From: Epiperipatus broadwayi | Taxonomy: Eukaryota > Onychophora > Udeonychophora > Euonychophora > Peripatidae | Direction of reading: 5' to 3' | Assembly: GCA_028023455.1 (NCBI GenBank) | Contig: JAQFVV010000012.1 | Coordinates: 11,914,864-11,978,863, forward strand | DNA: 64,000 nt | In this document: positions 1 through 10,700 of the stretch, one piece after another | Layout: the number at the start of each line of letters is the position of its first letter | Numbering within the stretch: the stretch's first letter is position 1 | Made by a program: the position numbers and the translations under genes | Notes under the pieces: generated by a model | The model's database searches: none | The model's input: only the letters and a program-made list of their open reading frames with translations | Told to the model about the DNA's origin: nothing

Positions 1-1624
1 AGTTTATTTGTTATGGTCTTGAATTTATTTTTAAATGCTTCTTTCATGAAAGAATTGTTAAATTGCACAATTAGATATCTATTGTTCGCATGAAATAGAA
101 TTTTATATATTGTTTGTTCGAGTCCCTGTTGTTTAATTAGAGCATATAGTTCTTGTACAGGAAATTTAAATAGATTTAAATGATTGTCTGTGGTCATCAT
201 GATCAAGGTACTATCATGTTTATATGCCTCGAATGTTTTCATAAGGACTGCTGGAATAGTCTGATTAAATTTATCAGAGATTGTAGAATATATAGAGGGG
301 TTATTTCTAATTTCCTCTTCAAGGTCATCAATCTCTGATATCACCTCATCTGTGTGATTGTCTTCATCCAAGTGCATCCACTGCAAAGATCTTATGTGTC
401 TATCTGTTTCCTCTCTTCCCTGAAAACCATTTTGCAAATGAAAATCATTATTATTATGCTTGTTTATATTCATCTTTATGGTTTCAGCATATGACATGGA
501 CACTGTATTATTTTCATTTTGAATTTGACTGTCCCAAACTTGACTAGTTTGCTTAAGGGGGTTAACTTTTGTATCAGCTGTCAAAGGTGGAAAGTTGTCT
601 TTTGAAAGATGATTTATTGTTGATCTTTGACTGTCTCTTACTCTTCCTATAGTCAAACCATTATAGTTGGCTTTATAATTACTTTCATTTAGTGTGGTTA
701 ATTGGCTATCAAAATAAGTATTTCTTGATTTACCATTTATATAAATAGGAATTTTACATCTGGCCCCTTGAACCAAGTCCTTATTAATGGATTTACCATG
801 GGTCTTTTCATGCATTTCTAGTTGCTTGAGGGTATTATTTTGGTTCCTATTATTGTTTTCAATATTTCCACTAGCTCCCCATGCTGGAAGGATCCTCCCC
901 CCCCCACTCCAGTAAGCTTCTCCTGATGTTTGTAGTTATCTGTATTACTTATACATTCATTTTCAGCTTCTAAATATATATTGTTACGATTAAAAGTTGA
1001 TTTTGCCGGTTGTTCATTTTTAAGTGGTGCCGCCTCTGCGCCTATTTTATGATCGTAACTTTGTTTTCCTGCGTATGAGGAAGTCGCAATTGGTCTTGAA
1101 TTGTAGCTGTCATCGTGTTCTATAATATCACTTATAAAAACTTGGATCGTATTTATATCTTGTGACATTTTTCCATCCTGCAAACTTTCGTCACTATTGA
1201 TTACTTCCGGAAAGACCCCAAATTTACGTTGTTTATGAACGATGCCATTGTTTTTAGCATAACTTTTTTGTTTCTGAGTATTTACACATAATTCTTTTTT
1301 TGCATTGTTAGTTTCATCATTATCTATCATATTTGTCCCATCATTGTGTTTAGAACACTGTATTTCATTATCGGACTTCGTTTGAAGCCCATAACTTTCT
1401 AAATCGCATTTTCCTTTACTTTTTTTTTTAATACTATCTGAGTTTTTCCAATTCTCTGGCATTTCTAAAGGTTTGCTGTTCACTACATTCTTCTTAGCTG
1501 GTTGTTTACTATTATTATTCTTTGTTACTATTACTTTAGACTTATCATCTACGTTTGAGGTTGATTTTTGATTGATTACATCTTTTCTAACTGGATTTGT
1601 TCTATTTTTACCGTAGGCAGGCAT
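1..1624 (-). pseudogene. LINE ORF1-like protein gene, frameshifted, continues past the window edge
   Basis: The ATG lies at 1624 and the frame is open to a C-run at 897-905 (nine G on the coding strand), after which it stops at 818. A second frame is open from the same G-run to the window edge at position 1, adding about 270 residues, so one more G would make a single reading frame of over 500 residues. The first half is hydrophilic and rich in Lys/Asn/Gln, like a disordered N-terminus. Near the left edge the second half becomes globular (around FKFPVQELYALIKQQGL and RYLIVQFNNSFMKEAF), with the alternating pattern of an RRM-like fold, and contains SYAETIK, a sequence type common in non-LTR retrotransposon ORF1 proteins. 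ORF2 (endonuclease and reverse transcriptase) would lie outside the window. The LINE assignment is inference from this pattern; a host gene with a homopolymer error is the alternative. Confidence 0.55.
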
Positions 1625-1838
1625 TTGTATAACGTCTTGCCCGGATTATAATTTGACTTTTTCATACTAATCCTTAGCTTTCTTTGATAGAAAAGGACTC
1701 TGAAATAATAATTTGTATTTATAAATTTTATTAGCCACTTCTCCTTTCAGATAACTCAGTATGGGCTGTGATAATGCCTTTTCCAGAGTGACCAACTTAG
1801 CAGAGAACTGGCTAAGATGGCAACCGGAAGCAGACGAT
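1625..1838 (-). other. Probable 5' untranslated leader of the LINE
   Basis: About 210 bases upstream of the ORF1 start are less A+T-rich than the surroundings and begin (minus strand) near a GC-richer stretch, CGTCTGCTTCCGGTTGCC, around 1811-1832. Many animal LINEs have a GC-richer 5' end of this kind that holds the internal promoter. The boundary at about 1838 is set only by the return to plain A+T-rich sequence. Confidence 0.35.
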
Positions 1839-2729
1839 ATGTTTGTTTTAATTTTTTATAGTGAAAATGAATGTTTTAAAATCTTTTAATATTATTTTGC
1901 TAATGTTGACAATTCCAATATTTTTATTTTAGTTTTTAAAAGTGAAAACGAATGTTTTAGAACCTTTAGATTTTTTTACAAATAACAAATCAATATACAC
2001 AATGAGATAAAAGCCTGCCTTCCAAAGTGCAGATTACTTGTTTCTTGTTCTGTACACAAGGGAGTGCTTGCCAATATTTTGACAGTTCTGGGATTTTCAT
2101 TTTGATTTTAAAATGAATTGAATGGTTTAGAATCTTTTGACATGATTTTGCCAATTTTAAAATATTTTTTTCAGAAAATATCTGTATAAATTAAATTATT
2201 TTAAAAGAATGAGTCAGATTTTAATAGAAAATTTTTTGTTAATTTTTTTGTGGCTTAAAATCCTACTATGACTTAAATTCAGGGGTAAACTATTTTTTCA
2301 AGTTTTGGACCATAAAAAAGGGGTGCATTTAAATTTGGGGGTGTTTTATATGTGAATAGCGTATTAAATAATTTCACTTCTTTTAACCAATTATTATTAG
2401 TAATTTTTAAATAATTTTGAATATCTCATTACAGGTACTATGCCATTTATGTATTGCTGGTTGACTACCTTTTTAAGCTGCTATTTTCCCCACTACAATG
2501 TGTTAAACTAAACATTTTAATGACCTACCAATAAAAATTAAATATTATCTGGGTTCACCAGTGTATAAATTTATATTTCTGCTGTGTCACATCAGCCATC
2601 AACTGGGTAACAAATATAAAAACATTTATATTGGCATTGCAAATATTAACATGTAATAATACTAAATGTTCTACCTATACAAAATAAGTAGAAATAATTA
2701 ATATTGGAAATTATTTGGATTAATAATTT
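1839..2729. other. A+T-rich stretch, no gene seen
   Basis: Short poly-T and poly-A runs only. The AGTTTTTAAAAGTGAAAA-type phrases near 1860 and 1935 repeat loosely. No reading frame or recognisable repeat boundary was found. Confidence 0.5.
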
Positions 2730-3488
2730 TTTAAAAAATTCTTCCAAATACAGGTAATTTGCAGTTATCATCATATTTGTCAATACAATCTGGTCTTTTA
2801 AGGATCTCAATGGCTTTTTTGATTGGTTATTGTTGGGGTGTCACATCTGGATAATATTCTATTAGAGAAATCAATACTATGACCAGTAGTCATAATGATA
2901 ATGAGTGCTGCTTATTTGCATTAACATGTACATTTTTTTCTAATACTGATGTGAACGTTAGTGATACCTATTATAAGATGTTTTACAAATGCCATATGAA
3001 GTTTGCTTCAAGAGAGATTGAATCCTTGCACTTGCATATGTTATTAATCTTTTGGTAAGTAGTATAAGCTATCTTTATGTTGTAAAAAGTTTTAGAATAC
3101 ATCCAATATTGTCTATAGTGTTTTTAATGAAAGGAATTTTGATTGATTAGGGCTTGAGTTAAGCCTTGTTGTATAGTTTTGTTATTATAGGCATTAGCTC
3201 ATAAAATATTACTTAAATGAATTATTTTATCTTCCAGATTTGATTTATCTGAAAGAAGGTTAATTGCTCTAGTGAAAAAAGTTTTGGCTATAGGAAACAT
3301 TTGAGATAAATGATAATGTGATGAAAATTGTAGATATCTATCACTGTATAGATTTTTTGAAAATCAAAAAAAGATAGATTCTTCTGTTCCATGATAACAA
3401 GTACATCAAAAAAGGATGTTTTCCATAAATCTCTGTTTCCATTGTAAATTTAATATTTTTATATATTGTTCTATGTGTAATGAAATCA
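2730..3488 (-). pseudogene. Decayed Penelope-like element, C-terminal half (RT thumb and endonuclease end)
   Basis: The minus strand translates, through several frame breaks, into pieces typical of Penelope-like proteins. FTMETEIYGKHPF near 3440 matches the family pattern before the PFLDV motif. It is followed by DFQKIYTVIDIY and a leucine-rich RT tail near 3300-3200. Near 2755-2830 lies KKAIEI/KRPDCIDKYDDN, the usual end of the GIY-YIG endonuclease domain (RIKEAIEI..RP..IN). The GIY-YIG core itself is too decayed to read. This is the downstream half of the remnant at 6605-7740; the two are separated by the foldback at 3489-6605. Dead copy. Confidence 0.65.
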
Positions 3489-4000
3489 TAATTTATCTTC
3501 AATATTAATATCAATAACTTTTATTCACTTTCTTACAATGCATTATACACTTATTTTAATATCATAATAGTTTCATTTGTGCCCTCAATCTTCTTCAGAT
3601 GTATGATAAACATAAATACAGGAATATTTATATATAAACACATAATATCTAGTATATATACACATTTCATATTATAAATTCATTTTTTTAGTCACCATAT
3701 CTATATATCCTACAAATGTTATATATATATATCAACACAACTAATCACTTCAACCATTTTTACATTTATGTTATTTTAATAATTAATTTTTTTATCATCT
3801 ATATTTAATATATTTTATAATTTTATATTCTATTTATTTATTAAATTCATTTTTAATTCTACAATATTTTTCATTTTTAACAAATTCACTTTTTGATAAA
3901 CAGAGCAAAACTCTCCATACAGTATTGCCACCTGTGCTAAACAGAGTAATCAATGGATGCCAGAAGGCTTGTGCATAAAATCCCTATCTAATGCCTACTC

Positions 4001-4059
4001 ATCCAATATCCCCAGACTAGTTTCTGGCTTGTGGCCTTCGTCAGTGAGGAGCTTTGGAT
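4001..4059 (-). ncRNA. Type-I hammerhead ribozyme, family A
   Basis: On the minus strand: outer stem I ATCCAA/TTGGAT, internal loop AGC/TA, inner stem I TCCTCA/TGGGGA, core CTGACGA, stem II GGC/GCC with loop CACAA, core GAA, palindromic stem III ACTAGT, then the cleavage-site C. All universally conserved core bases are present. The only oddity is an A-A apposition at the base of stem II (positions 10.1/11.1). Predicted cleavage is between 4015 and 4014. Confidence 0.85.
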
Positions 4060-4456
4060 CTGAGAGCACTGCATCTAGATCTTAGGATCTAATGCAACCC
4101 TCTAGCAACCACCTTTTATCTCAGCTTAACTACTAAACTATGAGAATGAAATTGAAAACACAAAAAATATTTTCAATCTAAGCTCAATAGCTTAAATAGT
4201 CATATGGGTCTGAACTCAGTTCAGCACCCATACATTTTGGTGTCTTTGGCTCTTTTGCAACCATATCCACCACTATCCTATTAGGCAGGATTGGTGTTAA
4301 ACCATTAAGCATCACATGATCACATTTCCTATACTAGCACATTAATTGTTGATAAACAGAGCAAAACTCTCCATACAGTATTGCCACCTGTGCTAAACAG
4401 AGTAATCAATGGATGCCAGAAGGCTTGTGCATAAAATCCCTATCTAATGCCTACTC

Positions 4457-4515
4457 ATCCAATATCCCCAGACTAGTTTCTGGCTTGTGGCCTTCGTCAG
4501 TGAGGAGCTTTGGAT
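4457..4515 (-). ncRNA. Type-I hammerhead ribozyme, family A (at the palindrome centre)
   Basis: Same structure and core as the copy at 4001-4059. Its 5' strand of stem I (4501-4515 read on the minus strand) forms exactly the spacer between the two palindrome arms, so the inverted monomer run begins at this ribozyme. Predicted cleavage is between 4471 and 4470. Confidence 0.85.
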
Positions 4516-4560
4516 CTGACGAAGGCCACAAGCCAGAAACTAGTCTGGGGATATTGGATG
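4516..4560 (+). ncRNA. Hammerhead fragment lacking the 5' strand of stem I
   Basis: The core CTGACGA, stem II, GAAAC, stem III and the 3' side of stem I (TGGGGA..TTGGAT) are present, but the preceding bases are from the inverted copy, so stem I cannot form. The junction shares CTGA between both templates (4516-4519). Confidence 0.75.
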
Positions 4561-4956
4561 AGTAGGCATTAGATAGGGATTTTATGCACAAGCCTTCTGG
4601 CATCCATTGATTACTCTGTTTAGCACAGGTGGCAATACTGTATGGAGAGTTTTGCTCTGTTTATCAACAATTAATGTGCTAGTATAGGAAATGTGATCAT
4701 GTGATGCTTAATGGTTTAACACCAATCCTGCCTAATAGGATAGTGGTGGATATGGTTGCAAAAGAGCCAAAGACACCAAAATGTATGGGTGCTGAACTGA
4801 GTTCAGACCCATATGACTATTTAAGCTATTGAGCTTAGATTGAAAATATTTTTTGTGTTTTCAATTTCATTCTCATAGTTTAGTAGTTAAGCTGAGATAA
4901 AAGGTGGTTGCTAGAGGGTTGCATTAGATCCTAAGATCTAGATGCAGTGCTCTCAG

Positions 4957-5015
4957 ATCCAAAGCTCCTCACTGACGAAGGCCACAAGCCAGAAACTAGT
5001 CTGGGGATATTGGAT
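4957..5015 (+). ncRNA. Type-I hammerhead ribozyme, family A
   Basis: Outer stem I ATCCAA (4957-4962) pairs with TTGGAT (5010-5015); inner stem TCCTCA (4966-4971) pairs with TGGGGA (5002-5007). Between them lie CTGACGA, stem II GGC/GCC, GAA, ACTAGT and C at 5001. Cleavage is predicted at 5001/5002. Stem III is too short to be stable alone; its self-complementarity suggests action as a dimer in tandem transcripts. Confidence 0.87.
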
Positions 5016-5896
5016 GAGTAGGCATTAGATAGGGATTTTATGCACAAGCCTTCTGGCATCCATTGATTACTCTGTTTAGCACAGGTGGCAATACTGTATG
5101 GAGAGTTTTGCTCTGTTTATCAACAATTAATGTGCTAGTATAGGAAATGTGATCATGTGATGCTTAATGGTTTAAATTCACTTTTTATTCTAATTTTAAC
5201 ATTATATATTTACCTTATATATTCTAACTTTACTATTATATATATCTAACATTATATATTATTCATTTTTTATCTTCCTATTTTTATTAATATCACCATC
5301 TAATATTTATTCCTAACCAATATTAACAATCTTAATTCCTTTTATTTTAATTATTTTTAACTTATTTTTATTATATTTTACACTCACCTTTTACTTTACC
5401 CAACTGTCCACTGTTTAAATTTCAAATTTTCTAATAAGCTCCATCTTTATATTTTCTAGTGTCTCCCCTTCATATTTTTTACAAACCAAATTCATTTTTA
5501 TCTTTATCTTTTATTCTTATTTTAATTTTTTTTTTTAATATTACTTTTATTTATGATAAAATCTTTCTTAAAGCCAAATCTCTATTTACTACTTGTTTAA
5601 TATTATTAATAGGAATAGCTTCTTTTACCATAAGTAAAAGTGATATTAAAAGGAACTTAGAATAAGGATAAAAGAGTAAAATAATAATGAATTTGGATTG
5701 TAAAAAATATAAAGAGAAAACCATTAGATATTATTAGAAAATTTAAATTTTAAACAGTTGGGTTAGTTTAGAAGTAAAAGGTGAATATAAAATATAATAA
5801 AAATAAGTTAAAAATAAAAGGAATTAAGATTAGGAATAAATATTGGGAAATATTAATAAAAATAGAAGATATAGGAAGATGAAAAAATAAATAATA

Positions 5897-6040
5897 GAGA
5901 TCATTTATCTTTTCACATGTATGTTATCATGTGCATCAGTTGTATAAAATGAAATGAATGGCTGTGGAGAGTTTGAAAGTCTGAATTCAAGTCCCATATA
6001 ATTTGATTATATTAAGTTTAATATAGACAAGATACATGTA
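5897..6040 (+). mobile_element. SINE-like insertion in the right foldback arm
   Basis: Comparing the two foldback arms shows about 140 extra bases here. They contain GAATTCAAGTCCC (5983-5995), close to the tRNA B-box pattern GGTTCRANTCC, preceded by GGCTGTGGAGAG. No target-site duplication was recognised. A tRNA-derived SINE fragment is the best reading; the A-box is weak. Confidence 0.4.
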
Positions 6041-6106
6041 TAATATTAGATATACAATGTTAAAGTTAGAATATATAGGTTAAATATATAATGTTAAGGT
6101 TGGAAT

Positions 6107-6119
6107 AAAAAGTGAATTA
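6107..6119 (-). other. Preserved unoccupied target site of the 3895-5173 insertion
   Basis: Read on the minus strand this is TAATTCACTTTTT. It occupies the mirror position of the junctions at 3882-3894 and 5174-5186 in the opposite foldback arm. Flanking bases match on both sides (CATTTTTAAC before, ATTC..TTAAC after). Confidence 0.8.
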
Positions 6120-6604
6120 GTTAAAAATGAAAAATATATTTTAATTAAAAGTGAATATAAAAATAATAAATAAATAGAATAGAAGATTATAAAATATATT
6201 AAATATAGATGATAAAAAATAATTATTAAAAATAACATAAATGTAAAATTGATTGAAGTGATTAAGCATATTTGTGTATGTATATATATATATATATAAG
6301 GGAATATTAACAAAAACATATATGTAGGATATATAGATAGACAAAGAGGTGCATGATGTTTGATGGTTTAATATATAGATATGATTATTAAAAAGAAAAA
6401 TTTATAATGTTAAATGTGTATAATATGTAGAAATTATGTGTTTATGTATAAATATTCATGTATTTATATTTATGTTTATTATAGATCTCAAGATGATTTC
6501 TGGGGCAATCAAAACTGTTACAATAGTAAAATAAGTGTGCAATGCTTTGTAAAAAAGTGAATAAAGAAAAAGTGGATTGATATTAATGCTGGATAAATTG
6601 GACA

Positions 6605-7740
6605 ATGCAATAAAGAAAAATTAGAATTAGAATTTACCATGTTCCTTGATGATCTGAAGCAAAAAAAAGAGGTTTTTAATGGTGCTGATTCTAAATCAAG
6701 AATTTCTACATATTCATAAATAAATCAATTAAAGGCCACCATTGAAGTAACAAAAGTCTGCTTATAATGTTGTCAGTTATACATGAAATAAGTTGCTTGA
6801 AAAGCAATGTTTATTTAATTTGATAATGTATGATAAATTGCAACATTTAGAAATTATATCTAAAGCTTCATCATTTGGAACATTTGTAAATATGTAACAG
6901 TGAAGCTGATGAGAATATCATTTATATTAATTTTTTAAATTTTCAGTAAGGAAATGATTTATTAGATGGAATTGTAAGGTGTTATTATATCAGATAAATA
7001 CCTATCTAAAATGTGAGCCTGAGAGTCAATTGCACTCATTATTGAATGAAGGAGTGTATTTGTATTGTGTATTTTTGGAAGTCTGTAGAATCAAACACAA
7101 GATTTTTCCAGAAGAATAACTATTTCTTTTTCAACTAGTGATTTGTTAATAATAGCTATAGTTGTCTTTTCTAAATAGATAGTGTGATCTTGGTTTGATG
7201 TTTTATAAATGTTATCATTAAGTTAGTTAAGATTTTATTATTGTAATCATCATGGTCAATGGCAAAAATAGCATTATGTTTTATAAATGTTATCATTAAG
7301 TTAAAGTTAAGATTTTATTATTGTAATCATCATGGTCAATGGCAAAAATAGCATTATCTTTATCTGCCAGAAGTATAATTATAGACTTGTCTGATTTAAG
7401 GTTACTTAGAGCTTGCCTTTCTTTCTTTGAGATACTGGTTTTAGGAAGTTTAGCTCTTTAAAGAATATTACAGATTTGATTCTGGCTACATTAGCTGTTG
7501 AAGAATCTATTTTATCAAAAGCTGGTTCAATATTAAAGTAATTTGTTCAACAGGTATCTGGGAAAGTGCTAGAGCAAAATTAATGCCTTTCTGTAGAATT
7601 TAAATCTCATCTATATAAGGAATTTTCTTTGATAAATTATAAATAGTCATTTGATTTGGATGTGTAGTTATTAGTAATTGTGTTTTAATCAGCACTTAAA
7701 TTTTTTTCTTTTGTTTGCTGTTTTAAAAATTGAATTTTTA
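6605..7740 (-). pseudogene. Decayed Penelope-like element, N-terminal half (RT fingers and palm)
   Basis: Minus-strand translation, broken by many stops and frameshifts, gives the ordered landmarks of a Penelope-like reverse transcriptase. LQKGINFALALSQIPVEQI lies near 7560-7620 (family pattern: GLNF..TP..IPV). SDKSIIILLADKDNAIFAID near 7330-7400 corresponds to DKS..I..ADKGN. RLPKIHN near 7070-7087 and IMSAIDSQAH just downstream correspond to LPKIHK..RPI. FTNVPNDEALDII near 6860-6895 follows motif A. The remaining palm is poorly preserved, and the reading is cut at about 6605 by the foldback; it resumes at about 3488. An internal tandem duplication (7200-7357) doubles the ADKDN segment. Dead copy. 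Confidence 0.7.
7200..7357. repeat. Tandem duplication of about 78 bases
   Basis: Unit 7200-7277 is repeated at 7278-7357 with almost no change (one AA difference near 7311). It lies inside the Penelope relic, so the duplication is younger than the decay of that element. Confidence 0.85.
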
Positions 7741-10700
7741 ACTGATCTGTAATTTGCAATACCATGAAAATTATTCCACTGTAAAATATGTATTCTATTA
7801 CTTATATATAAACAAATCCAGCAATAATTTTATCAATAACATCTAGTTTGTATTGAGTTTCTTTAATGAAAGAATTTAGAATGATTTGGCGTATTTTTTG
7901 ATAATTTTATTAATACTGTAATTTCTTTTGTGCAATGTAATTCTACAACAAATGGATATGACATATAGTAATTTAGACTTTTTACTCCACGTGTTTTCAA
8001 ATATTTAAATTACTTAAACATTTTCATCCCTTAGAAATTTATTACATTAATACATAGATTTTCATGAACTATAGAAAATATCCAGGTTTATCTGTATGCA
8101 ATTTATTGTAGAAATATAAGTATATATTGTACTGGTCAACAGATGCCATACCCAACACAATGTAAACCCACAGTCGGATTTCAAACCAGTTAAGCCAAAG
8201 AATTAAATCCAAAAACAAACTGAATTCGAACCCAACTCACAAGCTCAGATCAAATCAATGGATAAGACATGTTGAGGCACATGACTATGCATCAAGGAAC
8301 TTGCTCAGTGGATGATGATTTCTGAGATCCCTGATCTGACTCTAGCTAATGTATAATAAAATAGCTATGGATATATCTAGACTAATTAATATATGTATGT
8401 TTAGGTTGCCAATACAGACAGTGAGCATTAATATTTAAAATAATTAATAACTAATGAAGAAAGTCAAAACCAAATATGTTATATAAGATGTTTAATAATA
8501 ATAAATATTTGTTCAAATGTTTATGATTAGCATGATATATTTCCTCTAGTCTTTAGGGTGTGAATTACAATTTACAATAAATAATGGCAGTCATGCTCAT
8601 ATGCCAATAATTAATATGCAAGTGTGGGAGAAATATATATATATATGTGTGTGTCTATATCCCAACAAGTAGACAAAGGTAAATAAAGGTATTTCATTTG
8701 GAAACTGTGATTCTAATTTTATAAAAGAAAGATGTGAGATGCATTTTCACACATCTATTGATCAATTCATGAAAAGCATGATGTGTATTTAGGACATAAC
8801 TTCAACATTTAATAAAGAACTTATTTAAAATTATAAATGAATATAAACTTGTCTAATTTTAATAAAATCAATTCATTATGATTTATAATGATAAGAGTGG
8901 GGCTTTACTGAAAATGAGAAGTAAATGGTACTAAATGACTTGCGAGCATTAAAAACAAATGTGAAATATAATGGCTTGCCCATGATTAAAGAAGTAGAAG
9001 GGTGGCTTGTATTTTACAAGACTTTTCTACCCTATAAGTAATTCATGGAACACAGGGAAAGCCAGGTCAGGACACAGCCACGAACCTTAGGCGTTCCAAA
9101 TATAATAACGAGTGAGGGAGGAAGTGATTTTACCTATGTTTTTAAAATAACAATAAGATCACCGATATGTCAAACCTCAGGAGTAAGAGTGTGGCTTGCA
9201 TTAGCAATATTTGGGAAGTGATGATTCAATGATCATCGTATTTAATTAAAATAAAATATTTATTAGCACTTCAAATACAGAGTTGTATAACTATTGAAGC
9301 AGGGATTTCAGGTGGCCTTCAAGGAGTGACTAATTCTTCCCATTATACCAATGCTAGCTTGCTTCATGTTTGGTTCAACTACTTTGCAAACAATATGGGC
9401 AACCAGTATAATCAGTAGTTGCCTGATTTGATTTTTAAAAAACTTATTTTATAGCTAGATCTATTTTTTTAATAGAAGCAAGTGGATTCACTAAGAATTT
9501 TTACCTTTATTTCTGTCATTAGTTAATTTATTTATCCATCAATTCATTAATTAATTTTATCTATGCTATATTCATTAGTCAGTAGCAATGAGTGCTGAAT
9601 CTGTGCAAATCTATTATTTGAAGGTAAATTGGGCCATAACAATATCTTATGCCATTAGACATCTTTATGCTACTAGTGTGATTTTAAGATTATGTATTTT
9701 TATAACTATATTTATTTCTAATTCCAGCCTTTTCATTTTTTTTCCAAAACTTTTCTCTATCTATAAAAAAAGTAATAGCTGGTACTCTTAGTTGTGCTCT
9801 GACCCAAACTATAAATTAATAATGAGATGTTTTGAAATGAACATGTGATAGAAGTTTTGCTGAGAAAATGATCTAATGCTTGGATAGTCCTATTTAAAGA
9901 TATTGTTTTACCAAAATATGGAAGAGCCTACAAAAAGATGGTCTAAACATGGCAAGGTTCATGAAATATAGCTATCTTGGCAGAGCTTATAGATTACATA
10001 TTAAAGTGGTAGAAGGAGTCATAATGGAAGTAATGATAATGGTGACAATGCTGTAATAATGTGCTAATATTTTAATATTTTTCTAAATTATGTAAAACGT
10101 TATTTGATGAAAAAAAATTAAATTTTCAGCAGTTGCTATCATGTGAAGTTAAGAAACTGTGAAATATAAAGATAATTTTGGCAAATCATAGTAAAACATC
10201 TCATTCAGAAGAAAGAAGTTTAATTGGATAGATAAATTTCTACATTTTTTGAAAAGATATATCATTAAGTTGAGAAGATTGTATGGTGTTGGATTCACTG
10301 AGAGTTTTAATTTTTCATTTTTATTATTAGAATTCCTAGATATATTTGTGAAAAGCTAATATTATTAAAATTTTTTTAGATAATTGTCTATATACCTAAT
10401 TTTATTAGTGTTTATGTTCCAATTTTATGCTCAAATGTTCAAAAACAACCCTTTTCCTTCTTGTTGGGTAGTATTATCTTATCAATATCACTAACCATTT
10501 CACTATTATAATAAGAAAAACTACTAAAATCATGATTAATTTTGCAAAATTTAATTATTCCTATAGAATTTGTGACAAAATTAAGCAATTGTTTTATCAT
10601 AATTATTATTAAAATTACTTCTAAACATAATTAAAATAATGAAAAAATATTTTAATAAGAAAAGAAAAAATAAAAACTTTCTACTTTAGTTTGAATAACA

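Larger units (their letters stand above)
3895..5173. mobile_element. Palindromic hammerhead (family A) retroposon with 13-bp target-site duplication
   Basis: The left part (3895-4500, with the minus-oriented ribozyme reaching 4515) holds about 1.3 inverted monomers. The right part (4516-5173) holds about 1.4 sense monomers of the same roughly 456-base unit, with almost identical sequence. The direct repeat AAATTCACTTTTT flanks the whole block (3882-3894 and 5174-5186), and the opposite arm of the surrounding foldback keeps one unoccupied copy (complement of 6107-6118). The unit codes for no protein. Each complete monomer carries a type-I hammerhead ribozyme. The right end falls at ..TTAATGGTTT, the same place where other family A copies end. 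This fits a non-autonomous, retrozyme-like element integrated by a reverse transcriptase supplied in trans. Confidence 0.85.
3489..6605. repeat. Large foldback inserted in a Penelope-like relic
   Basis: Sequence from about 3490 to 3894 and from 5174 to about 5460 is the reverse complement of about 5690-6605 at roughly 80% identity by eye, around a centre near 5460-5690. Shared landmarks are AATTTATC..ATTAATATCAAT at the outer ends and the ACAGTTGGGT..AAGTAAAAGGTG region beside the centre. Both arms were interrupted later: the left by the hammerhead palindrome at 3895-5173, the right by a SINE-like insert near 5897-6040. The outer part of the left arm (minus, about 3580-3610) reads CTGAAGA then GAAAC, a degenerate hammerhead or Penelope terminal motif. 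The 68-codon frame at 5459-5665 in the centre is low-complexity and not considered a gene. Confidence 0.75.

Noticed and set aside
3895-5173. DNA transposon with long terminal inverted repeats
   Set aside because: The two arms are multimeric copies of one ribozyme-bearing monomer, end asymmetrically and carry a 13-bp duplication, which fits retroposition better.
3895-5173. Twin-priming inversion as seen in LINE insertions
   Set aside because: Twin priming inverts one segment without duplicating it; here the inverted and sense parts overlap in content.
6080-6344. Two hydrophobic minus-strand frames
   Set aside because: They lie in low-complexity foldback sequence; no protein family features.
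8222-8236. tRNA gene suggested by B-box GGGTTCGAATTC
   Set aside because: No cloverleaf, acceptor stem or A-box at the right distance; at most a SINE trace.
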